Assembly (NCBI RefSeq): GCF_000970045.1
Contig: NZ_CP009505.1
Span: 2,542,001 to 2,606,000, forward strand
Length of the DNA stretch: 64,000 nt
Source: Methanosarcina sp. MTP4
GTDB taxonomy: Archaea > Halobacteriota > Methanosarcinia > Methanosarcinales > Methanosarcinaceae
Direction: 5' to 3'
Shown here: piece after piece, positions 46,466 through 54,859 of the stretch
How the letters are laid out: each line of letters begins with the position of its first letter
Position numbering within the stretch: position 1 is the first letter of the stretch
Made by a program: the position numbers and the translations under genes
The notes under the pieces: generated by a model
What the model saw: the letters and a program-made list of their open reading frames with translations, nothing else
Told to the model about the DNA's origin: nothing
Databases searched by the model: none

Positions 46466-47182
46466 ATGAGTAACAAGAAAAAGAAAATAAAAAAAAAATA
46501 TCGTTTTGAAATTGCGTACTTTTTGTTAGTTATTATGTTTTTTACAATGTACTTTATAGAATTAGAACAAACACATGCTGTAAGTTCATCTCTGATAACA
46601 TCTTTTTTACTTTTGATAATTACTTTTTTTTATGCAGAATTCACAAGAAGATCCTTAATTTTTGAAAAGAATAAAAGCGATATTGAATTAAAACAAAAGC
46701 AACTCGAACTTTTTTATTATCCACTTTTTCAATTAATTAATGAGTATGAGAATCCTTCTGAAGTATCAAAAAAAGGTATCAATCGTCTCTATAAATATCA
46801 GCATTTAACTTTAGACTCCCCTTTCAGGCAAACTTTTCAAAAATATGCATCTGGAAATTTTGAAGGAACGCAAAATGAATTTAAAGAATTCAAAACAGGA
46901 GTAGATACTGAAATTAAAAATATTGAATCTGGACTTAATGATCTGTATAAAAACGAAGTCAAAATTTTGGACAAGGGATCAGAGGCTGTAAGGAACGCCC
47001 AGGGGTCGGGAAATGTAAGAGGTAATTTTATGGCTTTGTCTCCAATGGCAGAAATGTTCTTTGTAATATTCTTTGTAATTGCCGTATTTGTTATTTTAGG
47101 AAAATATATTCCTGAAATTCCAGTCAAATCCCTTAGTGGGATTCTGGTTGCTATCGGGTTTTTCGGAAAAGGAATCAGATAA
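46466..47182 (+). CDS. Membrane protein with central cytoplasmic helical domain, unknown
   Basis: 238 residues. A lysine-rich N-terminus (NKKKKIKKKY) leads into two membrane helices (YFLLVIMFFTMYFI and SSLITSFLLLIITFFYA). About 120 mostly helical residues follow and then two further hydrophobic stretches (MFFVIFFVIAVFVILGKY, GILVAIGFFG). The family is not recognised; the pattern resembles small accessory membrane effectors but no catalytic motif is visible. The gene is very AT-rich. It lies 55 bp after the RHH gene in the same direction. Confidence 0.65.
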   Translation: MSNKKKKIKKKYRFEIAYFLLVIMFFTMYFIELEQTHAVSSSLITSFLLLIITFFYAEFTRRSLIFEKNKSDIELKQKQLELFYYPLFQLINEYENPSEVSKKGINRLYKYQHLTLDSPFRQTFQKYASGNFEGTQNEFKEFKTGVDTEIKNIESGLNDLYKNEVKILDKGSEAVRNAQGSGNVRGNFMALSPMAEMFFVIFFVIAVFVILGKYIPEIPVKSLSGILVAIGFFGKGIR

Positions 47183-47265
47183 TGTAAGTAAAAAGGGGTC
47201 CAGGAAAGGACGAGAGGAGTAAGGGGGATATGCCTCAGGCGGTTTCGAATGTGTTATTTCGGAAG

Positions 47266-47330
47266 AAAAAGTTGTGATTGGATAACAAATAGGCAAATTT
47301 ATTTAGTACCTAGTCTAATTTTTTTCAAAT
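47266..47330 (+). repeat. Islet promoter-like repeat, copy 1
   Basis: GTTGTGATTGGATAACAAATAGG followed by AAATTTATTTAGT and TCTAATTTTTTTCA closely matches 48921-48982. The first part equals the 3' end of the RHH gene. The AT-rich centre could be a TATA box. Confidence 0.7.
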
Positions 47331-47365
47331 GAATTAATCGATCATAAAGAAAGGGGAGATTACAT

Positions 47366-47686
47366 TTGCTGACTGAAAAAGATATCTTTGAGTCGTTTGA
47401 AAGTGGGAGGTGCCCATTTTGCGGCTCTGAGGATTTTAGCGTGGTTATAATCTGTCCCTTTTATGGTGGTTACACTACCGGGTGTGAAGGCTGTTTTGAT
47501 GGTGCTTGTGCTCATTGTGCACCAGAAGACCGGAAGATCGATCAGGATGTTTACATGTGTTGGGACTGTCACAAGGGTTATAATTTTAGAACGAAATGTG
47601 TAGTCACTGATCAATTTATACACTATCTGGGTCCTGGGAATGCTTTTAGGCAAAATATTGAAAAATTGAAAGAAGATAGCTATTGA
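47366..47686 (+). CDS. Cys-rich zinc-ribbon-like protein, unknown
   Basis: 106 residues beginning at a TTG with GGGGAG eight bases upstream. Cys pairs occur at CPFCG, GCEGC, CAHC and CWDC, with a further single Cys, enough for two zinc sites. No family recognised. The promoter region (about 47266-47330) is a repeat shared with the lipoprotein gene at 49010. Confidence 0.65.
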   Translation: MLTEKDIFESFESGRCPFCGSEDFSVVIICPFYGGYTTGCEGCFDGACAHCAPEDRKIDQDVYMCWDCHKGYNFRTKCVVTDQFIHYLGPGNAFRQNIEKLKEDSY

Positions 47687-47748
47687 TCTTTTTTGTTTGG
47701 GCTGAGTAGTTACTTTTAAACTTGACAGCAAATTCTGAGGGAAAAGTT

Positions 47749-47780
47749 TCAAAAGCTTATGCGCCGGGGGTTTGGGGGAG
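47749..47780. repeat. Islet 35-bp repeat, copy 1
   Basis: TCAAAAGCTTATGCGCCGGGGG then TTTGGGGGAG. Other copies are at 48853-48886 and 50098-50133. The GC-rich core stands out in this AT-rich islet. Confidence 0.8.
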
Positions 47781-47977
47781 GGAAAGAAAAAAGAGAGGAG
47801 GGATAAGAGGATAAGACCCGGAATCCTTAAGTTTCTACAGGAGTTTTACAGCCTGGCTGCATGCCGGAGCTCCGGGTTCTCCGGCTTCTTGCAGCTTTTG
47901 AATGTATCTTTATTTAATGCATTTCCCATATTGAATAATGTTTAACCTCCCAACATATTCATATTTTTTGGGGCCGC

Positions 47978-48424
47978 TTATATCTTGTTGCAATTGGGTT
48001 TACCGCTGTTGGCCCCTATGGAAATGTCGTTTCCAAGGGAGGTTCTGATGTGCCAGTATGGTTCCGTGCATTCAGGAGTCAACGGCCAGGAGAGTGTCAT
48101 GGCTACAAAGACATCTCCGCAGTTCATTGTGTTCAGGATCTCAATTGCTTTTTTGAAGTCAATTTCGTAGGAATCAAAGGTTTGTATTCCAAGGGGGCAG
48201 AGTATTGGAACCGCCTGTGTCAAGCCGATTAATGGGAATTGGGCCCCATAAAAGCTGTAGCAAACTCCATCATTTGTCCGGAATATATAGTCCCAACCCA
48301 GAACATCTTCGGGGGTACGTCCGGCTCCATTCTTGATCCGGGCTTCTTTTAACATAAGCCCTTTAAATTTTACGTCTCCTAATTTGGCAGATGCTTCATC
48401 CATAATGTCTTTTAAAGATACCAT
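47978..48424 (-). CDS. Hypothetical protein, unknown
   Basis: 148 residues on the minus strand, against its neighbours. GAGGGAAT lies seven bases before the ATG. The sequence looks like a compact soluble alpha/beta protein (GWDYIFRTNDGVCYSFYGAQFPLIGL, CGDVFVAMTLSWPLTPEC, YWHIRTSLGND) with four Cys. No known family or motif recognised; no signal peptide. Confidence 0.6.
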   Translation of the reverse strand: MVSLKDIMDEASAKLGDVKFKGLMLKEARIKNGAGRTPEDVLGWDYIFRTNDGVCYSFYGAQFPLIGLTQAVPILCPLGIQTFDSYEIDFKKAIEILNTMNCGDVFVAMTLSWPLTPECTEPYWHIRTSLGNDISIGANSGKPNCNKI

Positions 48425-48852
48425 AATTATTCCCTCTTTTCTATTTTTGTTGATATTCCAAACATAAATATTTTTTAAAGCAACCCTGTGTAAAACTTCA
48501 GAATTTGCTTAGACAAACATTTGAAATATTATTTACAAAGATGGCAGTTATTGCATATCAACTTTGCTACAATTAATTATTTTATTCGAACTTCATAATA
48601 CATATGCAAAAAAAAATAATATTTAGGAGGGAGGGATTGGAGAAAAAGACCAGAATAACATACTAGAAACTAATCGAATTGAGATAACTCGAGGCCGTGA
48701 AGACTTTTTTCTTTACTTTTGACAGCCGTGCTGAGGCTTTGAGCTCCTCTGGATCTGCCTGTCCCGGCCTGGCTGTATTCCAGAGCTCCACCTGATCTCC
48801 CCAGGGTGGATCTTCAACGACTTGACCTTATGACGGCCTCGTTGTTTCAAAG

Positions 48853-48886
48853 ATATCAAAAGCTTATACGCCGGGGGTTCGGGGGA
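48853..48886. repeat. Islet 35-bp repeat, copy 2
   Basis: ATATCAAAAGCTTATACGCC then GGGGGTTCGGGGGAG, matching copies at 47749 and 50098. It is preceded by a CTCGTTGT-TCAAAG string also seen before copy 3. Confidence 0.85.
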
Positions 48887-48920
48887 GTTTTAGCAGGCCC
48901 AAAAGTGTAATTTCTACAGA

Positions 48921-48982
48921 AAAACTTGTGATTGAATAACAATATAGGAAAATTTATTTAGTTTCACGTCTAATTTTTTTCA
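48921..48982 (+). repeat. Islet promoter-like repeat, copy 2
   Basis: CTTGTGATTGAATAACAATATAGG then AAATTTATTTAGT and TCTAATTTTTTTCA. It precedes the lipoprotein gene by about 30 bp and matches 47266-47330. Confidence 0.7.
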
Positions 48983-49009
48983 TAATTTCTAAAGTTTAGG
49001 TGTGGCGTG

Positions 49010-49573
49010 ATGAAATTAGTAACTAAAGTTATCGTTCTTTTTGTAATCTTTGCAACTTTATTGGCTGTGGGGTGTGTGGGGTCAGCTGACGAAGAAACTT
49101 TGAATAATTGTGAAGAGAGTTTATCGGGATCAGCTGACGAAGAAAGTTCACTACAGGTTGAGGAAAATTCACCCCAGTCCAACACATCCACATATCAAGA
49201 TGAAGAATGGATAGCTTCTGCGAAAAATCAATCAAAAATCATTCGAACTGATTTTGCAGGGATAAGCAGTGCCCGGGAGTCGTTTGACGCTGACGTTTTG
49301 GGAAAATGGGGTCAGAATCTTGTAAACGATACCCGGGAAGCCAAAGAAGAAAATGATAACTATACGGTATCCTCCACGCTCCAGGACGCTCAAAAACAAT
49401 GGGTGTTAGCTCTACAAGATTACAATAAGGCAGGTAAATTCATAGTAACAGGGGCGGATGCTTACAAAAACGGTCATATCATATCAGCTACAAACGATTT
49501 CCGAAAAGCAGCTACATTCGTGAAGACTGGTACCGAAAGCGCAAAATTGGCCGCGGCTTATGTTGAGCCGTGA
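49010..49573 (+). CDS. Putative lipoprotein, unknown
   Basis: 187 residues. The N-terminus is a lipoprotein-type signal (KLVTKVIVLFVIFATLLAVGC) with Cys after a small residue. Next comes an acidic, Ser-rich linker with a repeated SADEE motif. A helical domain (IASAKNQSKIIRTDFAGISSARESFDADVLGKW to the end) follows. It should be anchored outside the cell. No family recognised. AGGTGTGG upstream could serve as ribosome-binding site. Confidence 0.7.
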   Translation: MKLVTKVIVLFVIFATLLAVGCVGSADEETLNNCEESLSGSADEESSLQVEENSPQSNTSTYQDEEWIASAKNQSKIIRTDFAGISSARESFDADVLGKWGQNLVNDTREAKEENDNYTVSSTLQDAQKQWVLALQDYNKAGKFIVTGADAYKNGHIISATNDFRKAATFVKTGTESAKLAAAYVEP

Positions 49574-50236
49574 ATGTCATTTTTTAGGCTTCTTGAATAT
49601 ATGTGGGGGTTGGATTGAACGGGAACAGGGGTTGAAAAAAGAGAAGGGGGATAAAGAAGATACGCCTCAGGCGGTTCTAAACGTGTAATGTCTAGCGGCT
49701 TTGTGTAAAAAGATTTTTGCTCTGATTTTTTACACAACGCCGAAGCTCTAAAAAAAATATTTGCGTTCTCACCCAGGAAAACCTGGAAGCCTCGAACGGT
49801 GTTCAACGGAGTTTTTTGTAGGAAAGATTCAAGGTGTTGAATTCGGCGTATGGTTGTGCTTGTGTTGATTTTATGTTTGTCCCTAATACCCAATGTTCAT
49901 TCTTCGATGTGTGGAAATGCTTGTTGTGGAGGCGACGAGATGAGAACGCAATGTGTACTACGACCCCCCATTATTTAATACTTTTGATTGAAAATTTAAC
50001 ACTTATTAATACGAATGAGTTTTTTTATTACTGCCATGTCCCAATGTATCAGCACTCCGGCGGATTGATCCATTGCGGGGCCCTCGTTGTGTCTGAGATA
50101 TCAAAAGCTTATATGCCGGGGGTTCGGGGGAATTCTGATTTTTGAATTTTATAAAAGATTGTTAGGGGTAAAATATTTATCAGAAGTAAATGAACTGTAA
50201 CAGCGGGAAAAAAATAAACAAGTGGGGAATTATTAA
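49574..50236. other. Intergenic region in islet
   Basis: Contains a TACGCCTCAGGCGGTT string (about 49660) also present at 47228, and copy 3 of the 35-bp repeat. A 103-codon open frame at 49834-50145 has no ribosome-binding site and an implausible Cys/Trp-rich sequence, so it is not called. Confidence 0.55.
50098..50133. repeat. Islet 35-bp repeat, copy 3
   Basis: ATATCAAAAGCTTATATGCC then GGGGGTTCGGGGGAA, about 100 bp upstream of the DUF1699 gene. Confidence 0.85.
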
Positions 50237-50635
50237 ATGAAGATACGTGTAGTTAGTTCCAAAGAAGAGATTTTTACGCTTGATCCTAATGAAAAAGTGG
50301 TTCACCTGGCGTTTCGCCCCTCGAACATGGATGTTTTTGCGCTTGTTGAGGCCTGCCCGAAAGTTGAGGTAATTCAGCTTCCTGAATCTTACCGTCAGAC
50401 GGTTTCAAAGGCGATCGAAATGTACCTGGAAATCCAGAGAATCCAGCTCATGGAAGGGGATGTATGGGGTCACAGGAAAGACATCTACGAATACTACATC
50501 ATCCCGATTTCTGTTATTAAAGATCTAAAGAAATTAGAACTGGAAGGCGCACCCTCAGAGGAGATAGAAAAGATTGTAAAGGAAAACAAACTGACCCCGG
50601 AAATGATTACGTATATGCTTTCCAGGGATACATAG
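50237..50635 (+). CDS. DUF1699 family protein
   Basis: 132 residues. The opening KIRVVSSKEEIFTLDPNEKVVHLAFRPSN, the middle EVIQLPESYRQTVSKAIEMYLE, and LMEGDVWGHRKDI are characteristic of DUF1699, a family I know mainly from Methanosarcinales with several paralogues per genome. The function is unknown. GTGGGGA lies about 13 bases upstream of the ATG. Confidence 0.85.
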   Translation: MKIRVVSSKEEIFTLDPNEKVVHLAFRPSNMDVFALVEACPKVEVIQLPESYRQTVSKAIEMYLEIQRIQLMEGDVWGHRKDIYEYYIIPISVIKDLKKLELEGAPSEEIEKIVKENKLTPEMITYMLSRDT

Positions 50636-50887
50636 CCTGAGTTTGGGGGAGCACGGAATAACTTTATTTACAAAGATGGATGATTACTAATAGGCCAGTT
50701 TCATAGATCCGACTCCGAGCTCTAAGGCATTCCATGGTATCTTTTCAGATACACTTTCCTGATCAAATGAAGCTGGTCCACCTCCGTTCTATTCTATAAA
50801 TTGTATTTAGCAAACTTAATAATTATATCGTAAAGTTTTTTTTCAGAAAAGAGCTACCAATCTTTTATAGAGAAGTAGGTGATTGAG

Positions 50888-51335
50888 AGGGCAAAGGGTT
50901 TCCTCTCAATCTGAAGGGGTTAAATCATTTCGGACGACTGTTTTTTATTTATACCGTTTTTCCAAGTTTTAGAAACTTGTAATTCGCCATAGGTTTGAAA
51001 GAATAAAAGTTTTTCCTAATGTACCCAAATGAAAATATTTTTAAACGTAGACAAATATTGCATAAGCAAGTTTTAAAATTTTTGATAAAAGATATCCGAA
51101 AGAAAAAAGTTATAGAAAAGTAAGGATCGAGAGGATAAAGGGGTTTATCTCTCAATCATTGGGGTTAAATCAAATTGGGAACGTGCGTTTTTCCGTTTTT
51201 AAAATTCCCTCTCAGTCCGAGGTGTTGGACCATCGTAAGAGGAAATCCGTTTTTCCGTTTTTTAAAATTTCCTCTCAATCCATGGGGTTGGATCATATTG
51301 GGAGGAATTCTGTTTTTCCGTTTTTCTCAATGTAT
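50888..51335. repeat. Degenerate ~60-bp repeats with hairpins
   Basis: CTCTCAATC followed by GGGGTT-ATCAT strings begins at 50903, 51149, 51209 and 51272 (60 and 63 bp apart in the last three). Each is followed by GTTTTTCCGTTTTT. The first two form hairpins (ATTGAGAGG with CCTCTCAAT; and a similar bulged stem at about 51127-51157). The remainder of 50636-51578 is AT-rich with no supported gene. Confidence 0.7.
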
Positions 51336-51578
51336 TAGCTCCATCTGATAATATTTATATTATATATAATTTTTTGACACTAATAATACCTCATTTTTTA
51401 TAAATATAGATTTCATATAATCTTCTGCTTTTAATCCGTTTTGAGATAATTTTCAGTTGTAAATTTTGAAAATATCCATACATATTTAAATTTCTTCTCG
51501 ATTACTTTCAGCCCGCTTAATTATTTTTTATATATGTCAGACTGTTTTATTCACATGTAAATTATGGGGGTTTCAAAA

Positions 51579-51929
51579 ATGTATATAAAAACACAATGCC
51601 CTGTATGCGGTACAGACCGGTACCACAACATTAAGTTACACGCCCTGGAAAAACAGTTCACGGACCTGGAAACCGTGACCAGGTATACGGTCGAATATAT
51701 TGAAGTGTCTGATAAGGTGACAGAAGAAGAGCTTGCCAGGGAGGTCCTGGAGAGTATGCGGCCTTATGTGCACGATGGGGTCGAGGTCCGGGAACTCTGG
51801 CGCATCTTAAAAAAGTACTACGGAGTTGCAGCTACGTACTGCTGTGATCTGTTGCCCAGGCTGAAAATAGAGATGGAGATTTACTGTCCTGATCGCAGAC
51901 ATCTGTTTTTTGTCAAGGCTATGCCTTAA
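51579..51929 (+). CDS. Zinc-ribbon-like hypothetical protein
   Basis: 116 residues. CPVCG near the N-terminus (TQCPVCGTDRYH) and a C-terminal Cys pair plus CPDRRH could form a zinc site. The middle is an alpha/beta region (TRYTVEYIEVSD, EEELAREVLESMRPYV, LWRILKKYYGVAATYCC). The frame also has an ATG at 51564, but GGGGG between the two ATGs serves the second. Family not recognised. It is the last gene of the islet; the 18-bp boundary lies 70 bp downstream. Confidence 0.65.
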   Translation: MYIKTQCPVCGTDRYHNIKLHALEKQFTDLETVTRYTVEYIEVSDKVTEEELAREVLESMRPYVHDGVEVRELWRILKKYYGVAATYCCDLLPRLKIEMEIYCPDRRHLFFVKAMP

Positions 51930-51999
51930 AATGAAAAGAGAAGGGCTTATATCAATAGAAACCCTTCATACTATCGACTACTCCGTACTCGTCAGCCAG

Positions 52000-52017
52000 A
52001 GTAATGAACATAGTTCT
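52000..52017. repeat. 18-bp direct repeat, right boundary of islet
   Basis: AGTAATGAACATAGTTCT, identical to 45744-45761. On the minus strand it reads as five bases after the rpoP stop plus the first four codons of Brix, then foreign sequence. Confidence 0.9.
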
Positions 52018-52154
52018 TACTCGGCTTTGATCTGCTTTATAGTAGTCGGACGCTCCTTCACCAGGATTCTGTGTCCGCAGTACGGGCAGCGTATGCCTGT
52101 GTACTCGTAATCGATTTCCACTTTCTGTTTACATCGAGTGCACTTGTAACCCAT
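52017..52154 (-). CDS. rpoP: DNA-directed RNA polymerase subunit P
   Basis: 45 residues, read directly from the sequence. [18 protein letters not shown] and [16 protein letters not shown] give the two CxxC knuckles of the zinc-binding Rpb12 homologue. It follows rpl37Ae by 27 bp on the same strand. Its stop codon overlaps the right 18-bp repeat by one base, so the insertion did not alter the protein. Confidence 0.92.
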   Translation of the reverse strand: MGYKCTRCKQKVEIDYEYTGIRCPYCGHRILVKERPTTIKQIKAE

Positions 52155-52181
52155 ACAACCTCACATACCGGTAATCCGGAA

Positions 52182-52466
52182 TTATTTTGCCTCAAGGGCG
52201 TTCTTCATGGTGCGCAGAAGGTTCTGGCCAACACTGGTGGAGGGGATGTAAGTTCCGCCAGCGAAGGTATGTCCGCACTTGCTACACTTCCAGATACCTG
52301 TACCGATCCTCTTTACGGTCGGACGGGCACACTTTACACATACGTGGGGTGCACGCATGCGTTCTTCGAGATCTGCAACCAGCTTCCTGTCTTTTCTCCC
52401 GTACCTGGTCCCGAATCTACCTGCAGATCTGCTGACTCGTCCTCGTCTAGTATACTTTTTTGCCAT
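52182..52466 (-). CDS. rpl37Ae: 50S ribosomal protein L37Ae (eL43)
   Basis: 94 residues. [25 protein letters not shown]-type basic N-terminus, then zinc ribbon [22 protein letters not shown], then [17 protein letters not shown] precedes the ATG. Part of the exosome superoperon. Confidence 0.95.
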   Translation of the reverse strand: MAKKYTRRGRVSRSAGRFGTRYGRKDRKLVADLEERMRAPHVCVKCARPTVKRIGTGIWKCSKCGHTFAGGTYIPSTSVGQNLLRTMKNALEAK

Positions 52467-52630
52467 CGTTATAAACTCCTTGAACTGTAAAACCTGAAAT
52501 GTAACACTTTTAGGTCCAAAGGGACTGGCCTAAGTTTAATAGCTTAAACTTAGACCGTAATACAGGCATGTAATATTTATATTTAATTAATCCTGCCCGA
52601 TGAATACTGCCCAATGAATCCTGCCTGACT

Positions 52631-53422
52631 TTAGTCCTTCCTTTCAAGGCCTACCAGGAATTCTCCCCGGATTTCTTCAGCCTTTTTGCGTGCCAGCTCA
52701 ATTGCTTCCAGCAACTCATCCTCGGTAAGAGGGGCAGAACCGATCTTCTGCATGCCGTTAACCGACCCGTCCGAGCTGGACACTACTGTCAGCTTTGTTT
52801 CACAGACAGCTTCCTCGTCCCTGCCAGGGTCCACCATAAGCTTCCCTCCGATCTTGGCAATGGTTACACCCACCGGCATTTCCTTCATTGCCAGAGGTGC
52901 GTCTTCCCCAATGCCCGCCATCTCGTTCGGGACAATGGTGGTCATGAGGGCTCCAATACCAGCAAGGCAGGATGCGTCAATGATATTCCCTTCGTCATTC
53001 AGGACATGAATGTCGATAAAGGCGATCCATACGGATTCGCCTTCCGTTATGCAAAGCTTCTTTATATCAATTGCGCCTGATTCCCTGATTCCCCTGTCCA
53101 CGACACGGGCCATCTCGATTGCTTCTTCCCTGGGGGGTCCGGGCTCAAAGCTCGGGGAAGCTATGGGATTCAGTTCCAGGTTTGTAATGATCACACCTTC
53201 GTCCCGAGAATCAGCGAAAGGAGTTCCGGTCTGGAGCTTTACGCCCACAAGGACCTGGGTTTTCCCGAGGGTCACCTTCGCAGAACCTTCAGCTTTTGCA
53301 ATAACGTTTGTTTCAAGCTTGATGTCCCTGAAATCTTCGAACCCACGCCCGTCCAGGCGCTTACCTTTGACCATGAGATTGTAAATATAATCTCCCTTCA
53401 GGGTAGGAATAACATCACTCAT
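52631..53422 (-). CDS. rrp42: Exosome core subunit Rrp42 (RNase PH-like, non-catalytic)
   Basis: 263 residues from the ATG at 53422, which has a perfect GGAGGTGA ribosome-binding site; the open frame extends 30 codons further only because it overlaps the rrp41 end. LDGRGFEDFRDIKLETNV, GKTQVLVGVKLQTGTPF and EFLVGLERKD are typical. With Rrp41 it forms the hexameric RNase ring that degrades or tails RNA. It overlaps the rrp41 stop by eight bases. Confidence 0.95.
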   Translation of the reverse strand: MSDVIPTLKGDYIYNLMVKGKRLDGRGFEDFRDIKLETNVIAKAEGSAKVTLGKTQVLVGVKLQTGTPFADSRDEGVIITNLELNPIASPSFEPGPPREEAIEMARVVDRGIRESGAIDIKKLCITEGESVWIAFIDIHVLNDEGNIIDASCLAGIGALMTTIVPNEMAGIGEDAPLAMKEMPVGVTIAKIGGKLMVDPGRDEEAVCETKLTVVSSSDGSVNGMQKIGSAPLTEDELLEAIELARKKAEEIRGEFLVGLERKD

Positions 53423-54770
53423 CGTTTTCACCTCCGTTCCCGGCTTCAGGATCGAGAGGGTCCTTGACAACCTTCCAGGGCCCTTCGGCCTCTTCCTCAG
53501 CTTCCTCTTCAAGCTCTTCTGCCGGAATTTCTTCTTCCTCTTCGTCAGCTTCGAGCTCTTCCTCAGCCTCTTCTTCGGTTTCAGCCTCGAATTCTTCTTC
53601 GAAGGATTCTTCTTCAGCTTCCTCTTCAGATTCCTCTTCGGATTCCTCGGCTTCTTCCTCAGATTCCTCTTCGGATTCCTCGGTTTCTTCCTCAGATTCC
53701 TCTTCGGATTCCTCGGCTTCTTCCTCAGATTCCGCTTCGGATTCCTCGGTTTCTTCCTCAGATTCCTCTTCGGATTCCTCGGCTTCTTCCTCAGATTCCT
53801 CTTCGGATTCCTCGGCTTCTTCCTCAGATTCTTCTTCGGATTCCTCGGCTTCCTCTTCCTCGGAAATTACTTCATCAGATTCCTCGGCTTCTCCCTCAGA
53901 TTCCTCGGCTTCCTCTTCCTCGGAAATTACTTCATCAGCCTCTGCTGCCTCTTCAACTTCGGTTGTGCCCGCATATTTGGCGGCCACTTCAGAGATTTCG
54001 GCTTCTGCAGCTTCAACGGCTTCCTCTTCCTCAAGCTCTTCGGCTTCCTCTGCTTCCGGAAACTCGAACTTTGTCCTGAGGGCAGCCTGCTGGAGTGCAA
54101 AGATCTGGCTGCAGCCTTTCTTCACAAGTTCCAGACCCTTCTTAATTTCATCCTGGGTGAGGTGCCCGTCCATCTGGACCAGGGTAATTTCCCCATCTTG
54201 AGTCAGGGCCACCGGGAAATCAGCATCTCCGTAGTTATCCTCATCTTTGCTGAGGTCGAGAACGACCTGACCGTCTACCTTTCCAAAAGCACAGGAAGTC
54301 ACAAGCCCCTTCATGGGAATGCCAGCATCGGCAAGAGCAACAGATGAAGCATTGATTGCGGCGGTCCTTGTCCCCGCATCTGCCTGGAGGACTTCAACAA
54401 AGATATCAATAGCCGCTTTCGGGTACAGTTCACTCATGATCACAGGCTCGAAGGCATCCCTGGAAACCTTTGAGATTTCAATGCTCCGCCTGCTGTGCCC
54501 GGGGCGGGCGCGGTCTTCAACGGAAAAAGCAGCCATATTGTATCTGTAGCGGATAACTGCAGAGTCTGGACGCTGCATTCGACGGGGGTGTGCTTCTCTG
54601 GGGCCGTATACCCCTACCAGGATCTTGTTCCTGCCCCATTCAAGATAACAGGAACCATCGGCTCTTGAAAGTACGCCGACTTCTATTTTCATGGGCCTGA
54701 TCTCATCCATACGCCTCCCGTCAAGGCGCAGCCCGTCATCAGTAATTAATTTTTCAGGTTTACCGCTCAT
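53415..54770 (-). CDS. rrp41: Exosome catalytic subunit Rrp41 with long acidic repeat tail
   Basis: 451 residues; the RNase PH core ends at about residue 240 (normal archaeal length about 245). LRLDGRRMDEIRPMKIEVGVL, GPREAHPRRMQRPDSAVIRYRYNMAAFS, and DADFPVALTQDGEITLVQMDGHLT belong to the catalytic core. The remaining ~210 residues are almost only Glu, Ser, Ala and Asp, with SEEESEEEAEE repeats (about residues 300-390), ending GPWKVVKDPLDPEAG. The tail is a coding tandem repeat and is probably disordered; I recall long tails in other Methanosarcina Rrp41 proteins. Confidence 0.95.
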   Translation of the reverse strand: MSGKPEKLITDDGLRLDGRRMDEIRPMKIEVGVLSRADGSCYLEWGRNKILVGVYGPREAHPRRMQRPDSAVIRYRYNMAAFSVEDRARPGHSRRSIEISKVSRDAFEPVIMSELYPKAAIDIFVEVLQADAGTRTAAINASSVALADAGIPMKGLVTSCAFGKVDGQVVLDLSKDEDNYGDADFPVALTQDGEITLVQMDGHLTQDEIKKGLELVKKGCSQIFALQQAALRTKFEFPEAEEAEELEEEEAVEAAEAEISEVAAKYAGTTEVEEAAEADEVISEEEEAEESEGEAEESDEVISEEEEAEESEEESEEEAEESEEESEEEAEESEEESEEETEESEAESEEEAEESEEESEEETEESEEESEEEAEESEEESEEEAEEESFEEEFEAETEEEAEEELEADEEEEEIPAEELEEEAEEEAEGPWKVVKDPLDPEAGNGGENDE

Positions 54771-54859
54771 ACTTTAATCTCCAAACATCCTAAAACAAAC
54801 TTCTTCTAAACACCGAATTTCCTGGAAATATTCCTTTCAGGTCCAAACCGGTCCGGATC

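Larger units (their letters stand above)
48425..49009. other. Intergenic region with islet repeats
   Basis: Holds copy 2 of the 35-bp repeat (48853-48886), copy 2 of the promoter-like repeat (48921-48982), and a CCTGGCTG-TTCCAGAGCTCC string similar to 47850-47880. No coding region is supported. Confidence 0.6.
45762..52017. mobile_element. Candidate ~6.2-kb genomic islet inserted between rpoP and Brix
   Basis: Accessory AT-rich DNA with mixed gene orientation interrupts the otherwise continuous minus-strand superoperon. It is bounded by the 18-bp direct repeat; the right copy carries a broken Brix start fused to foreign sequence. No integrase or transposase is present, so the element may have been moved passively or may have lost its enzyme. 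Several internal repeats suggest growth by duplication. Confidence 0.55.

Noticed and set aside
49834-50145. 103-residue Cys-rich open frame in the islet
   Set aside because: No ribosome-binding site, improbable Trp/Cys-rich sequence, and it covers the third 35-bp repeat.
50888-51335. CRISPR array
   Set aside because: The repeated strings are degenerate, the units are 60-63 bp or farther apart with no constant repeat length, and no cas genes are nearby.
53464-54201. Ser-rich 245-residue open frame on the plus strand
   Set aside because: It is the complement of the Glu-rich rrp41 tail, with only Ser/Ala/Asp residues.
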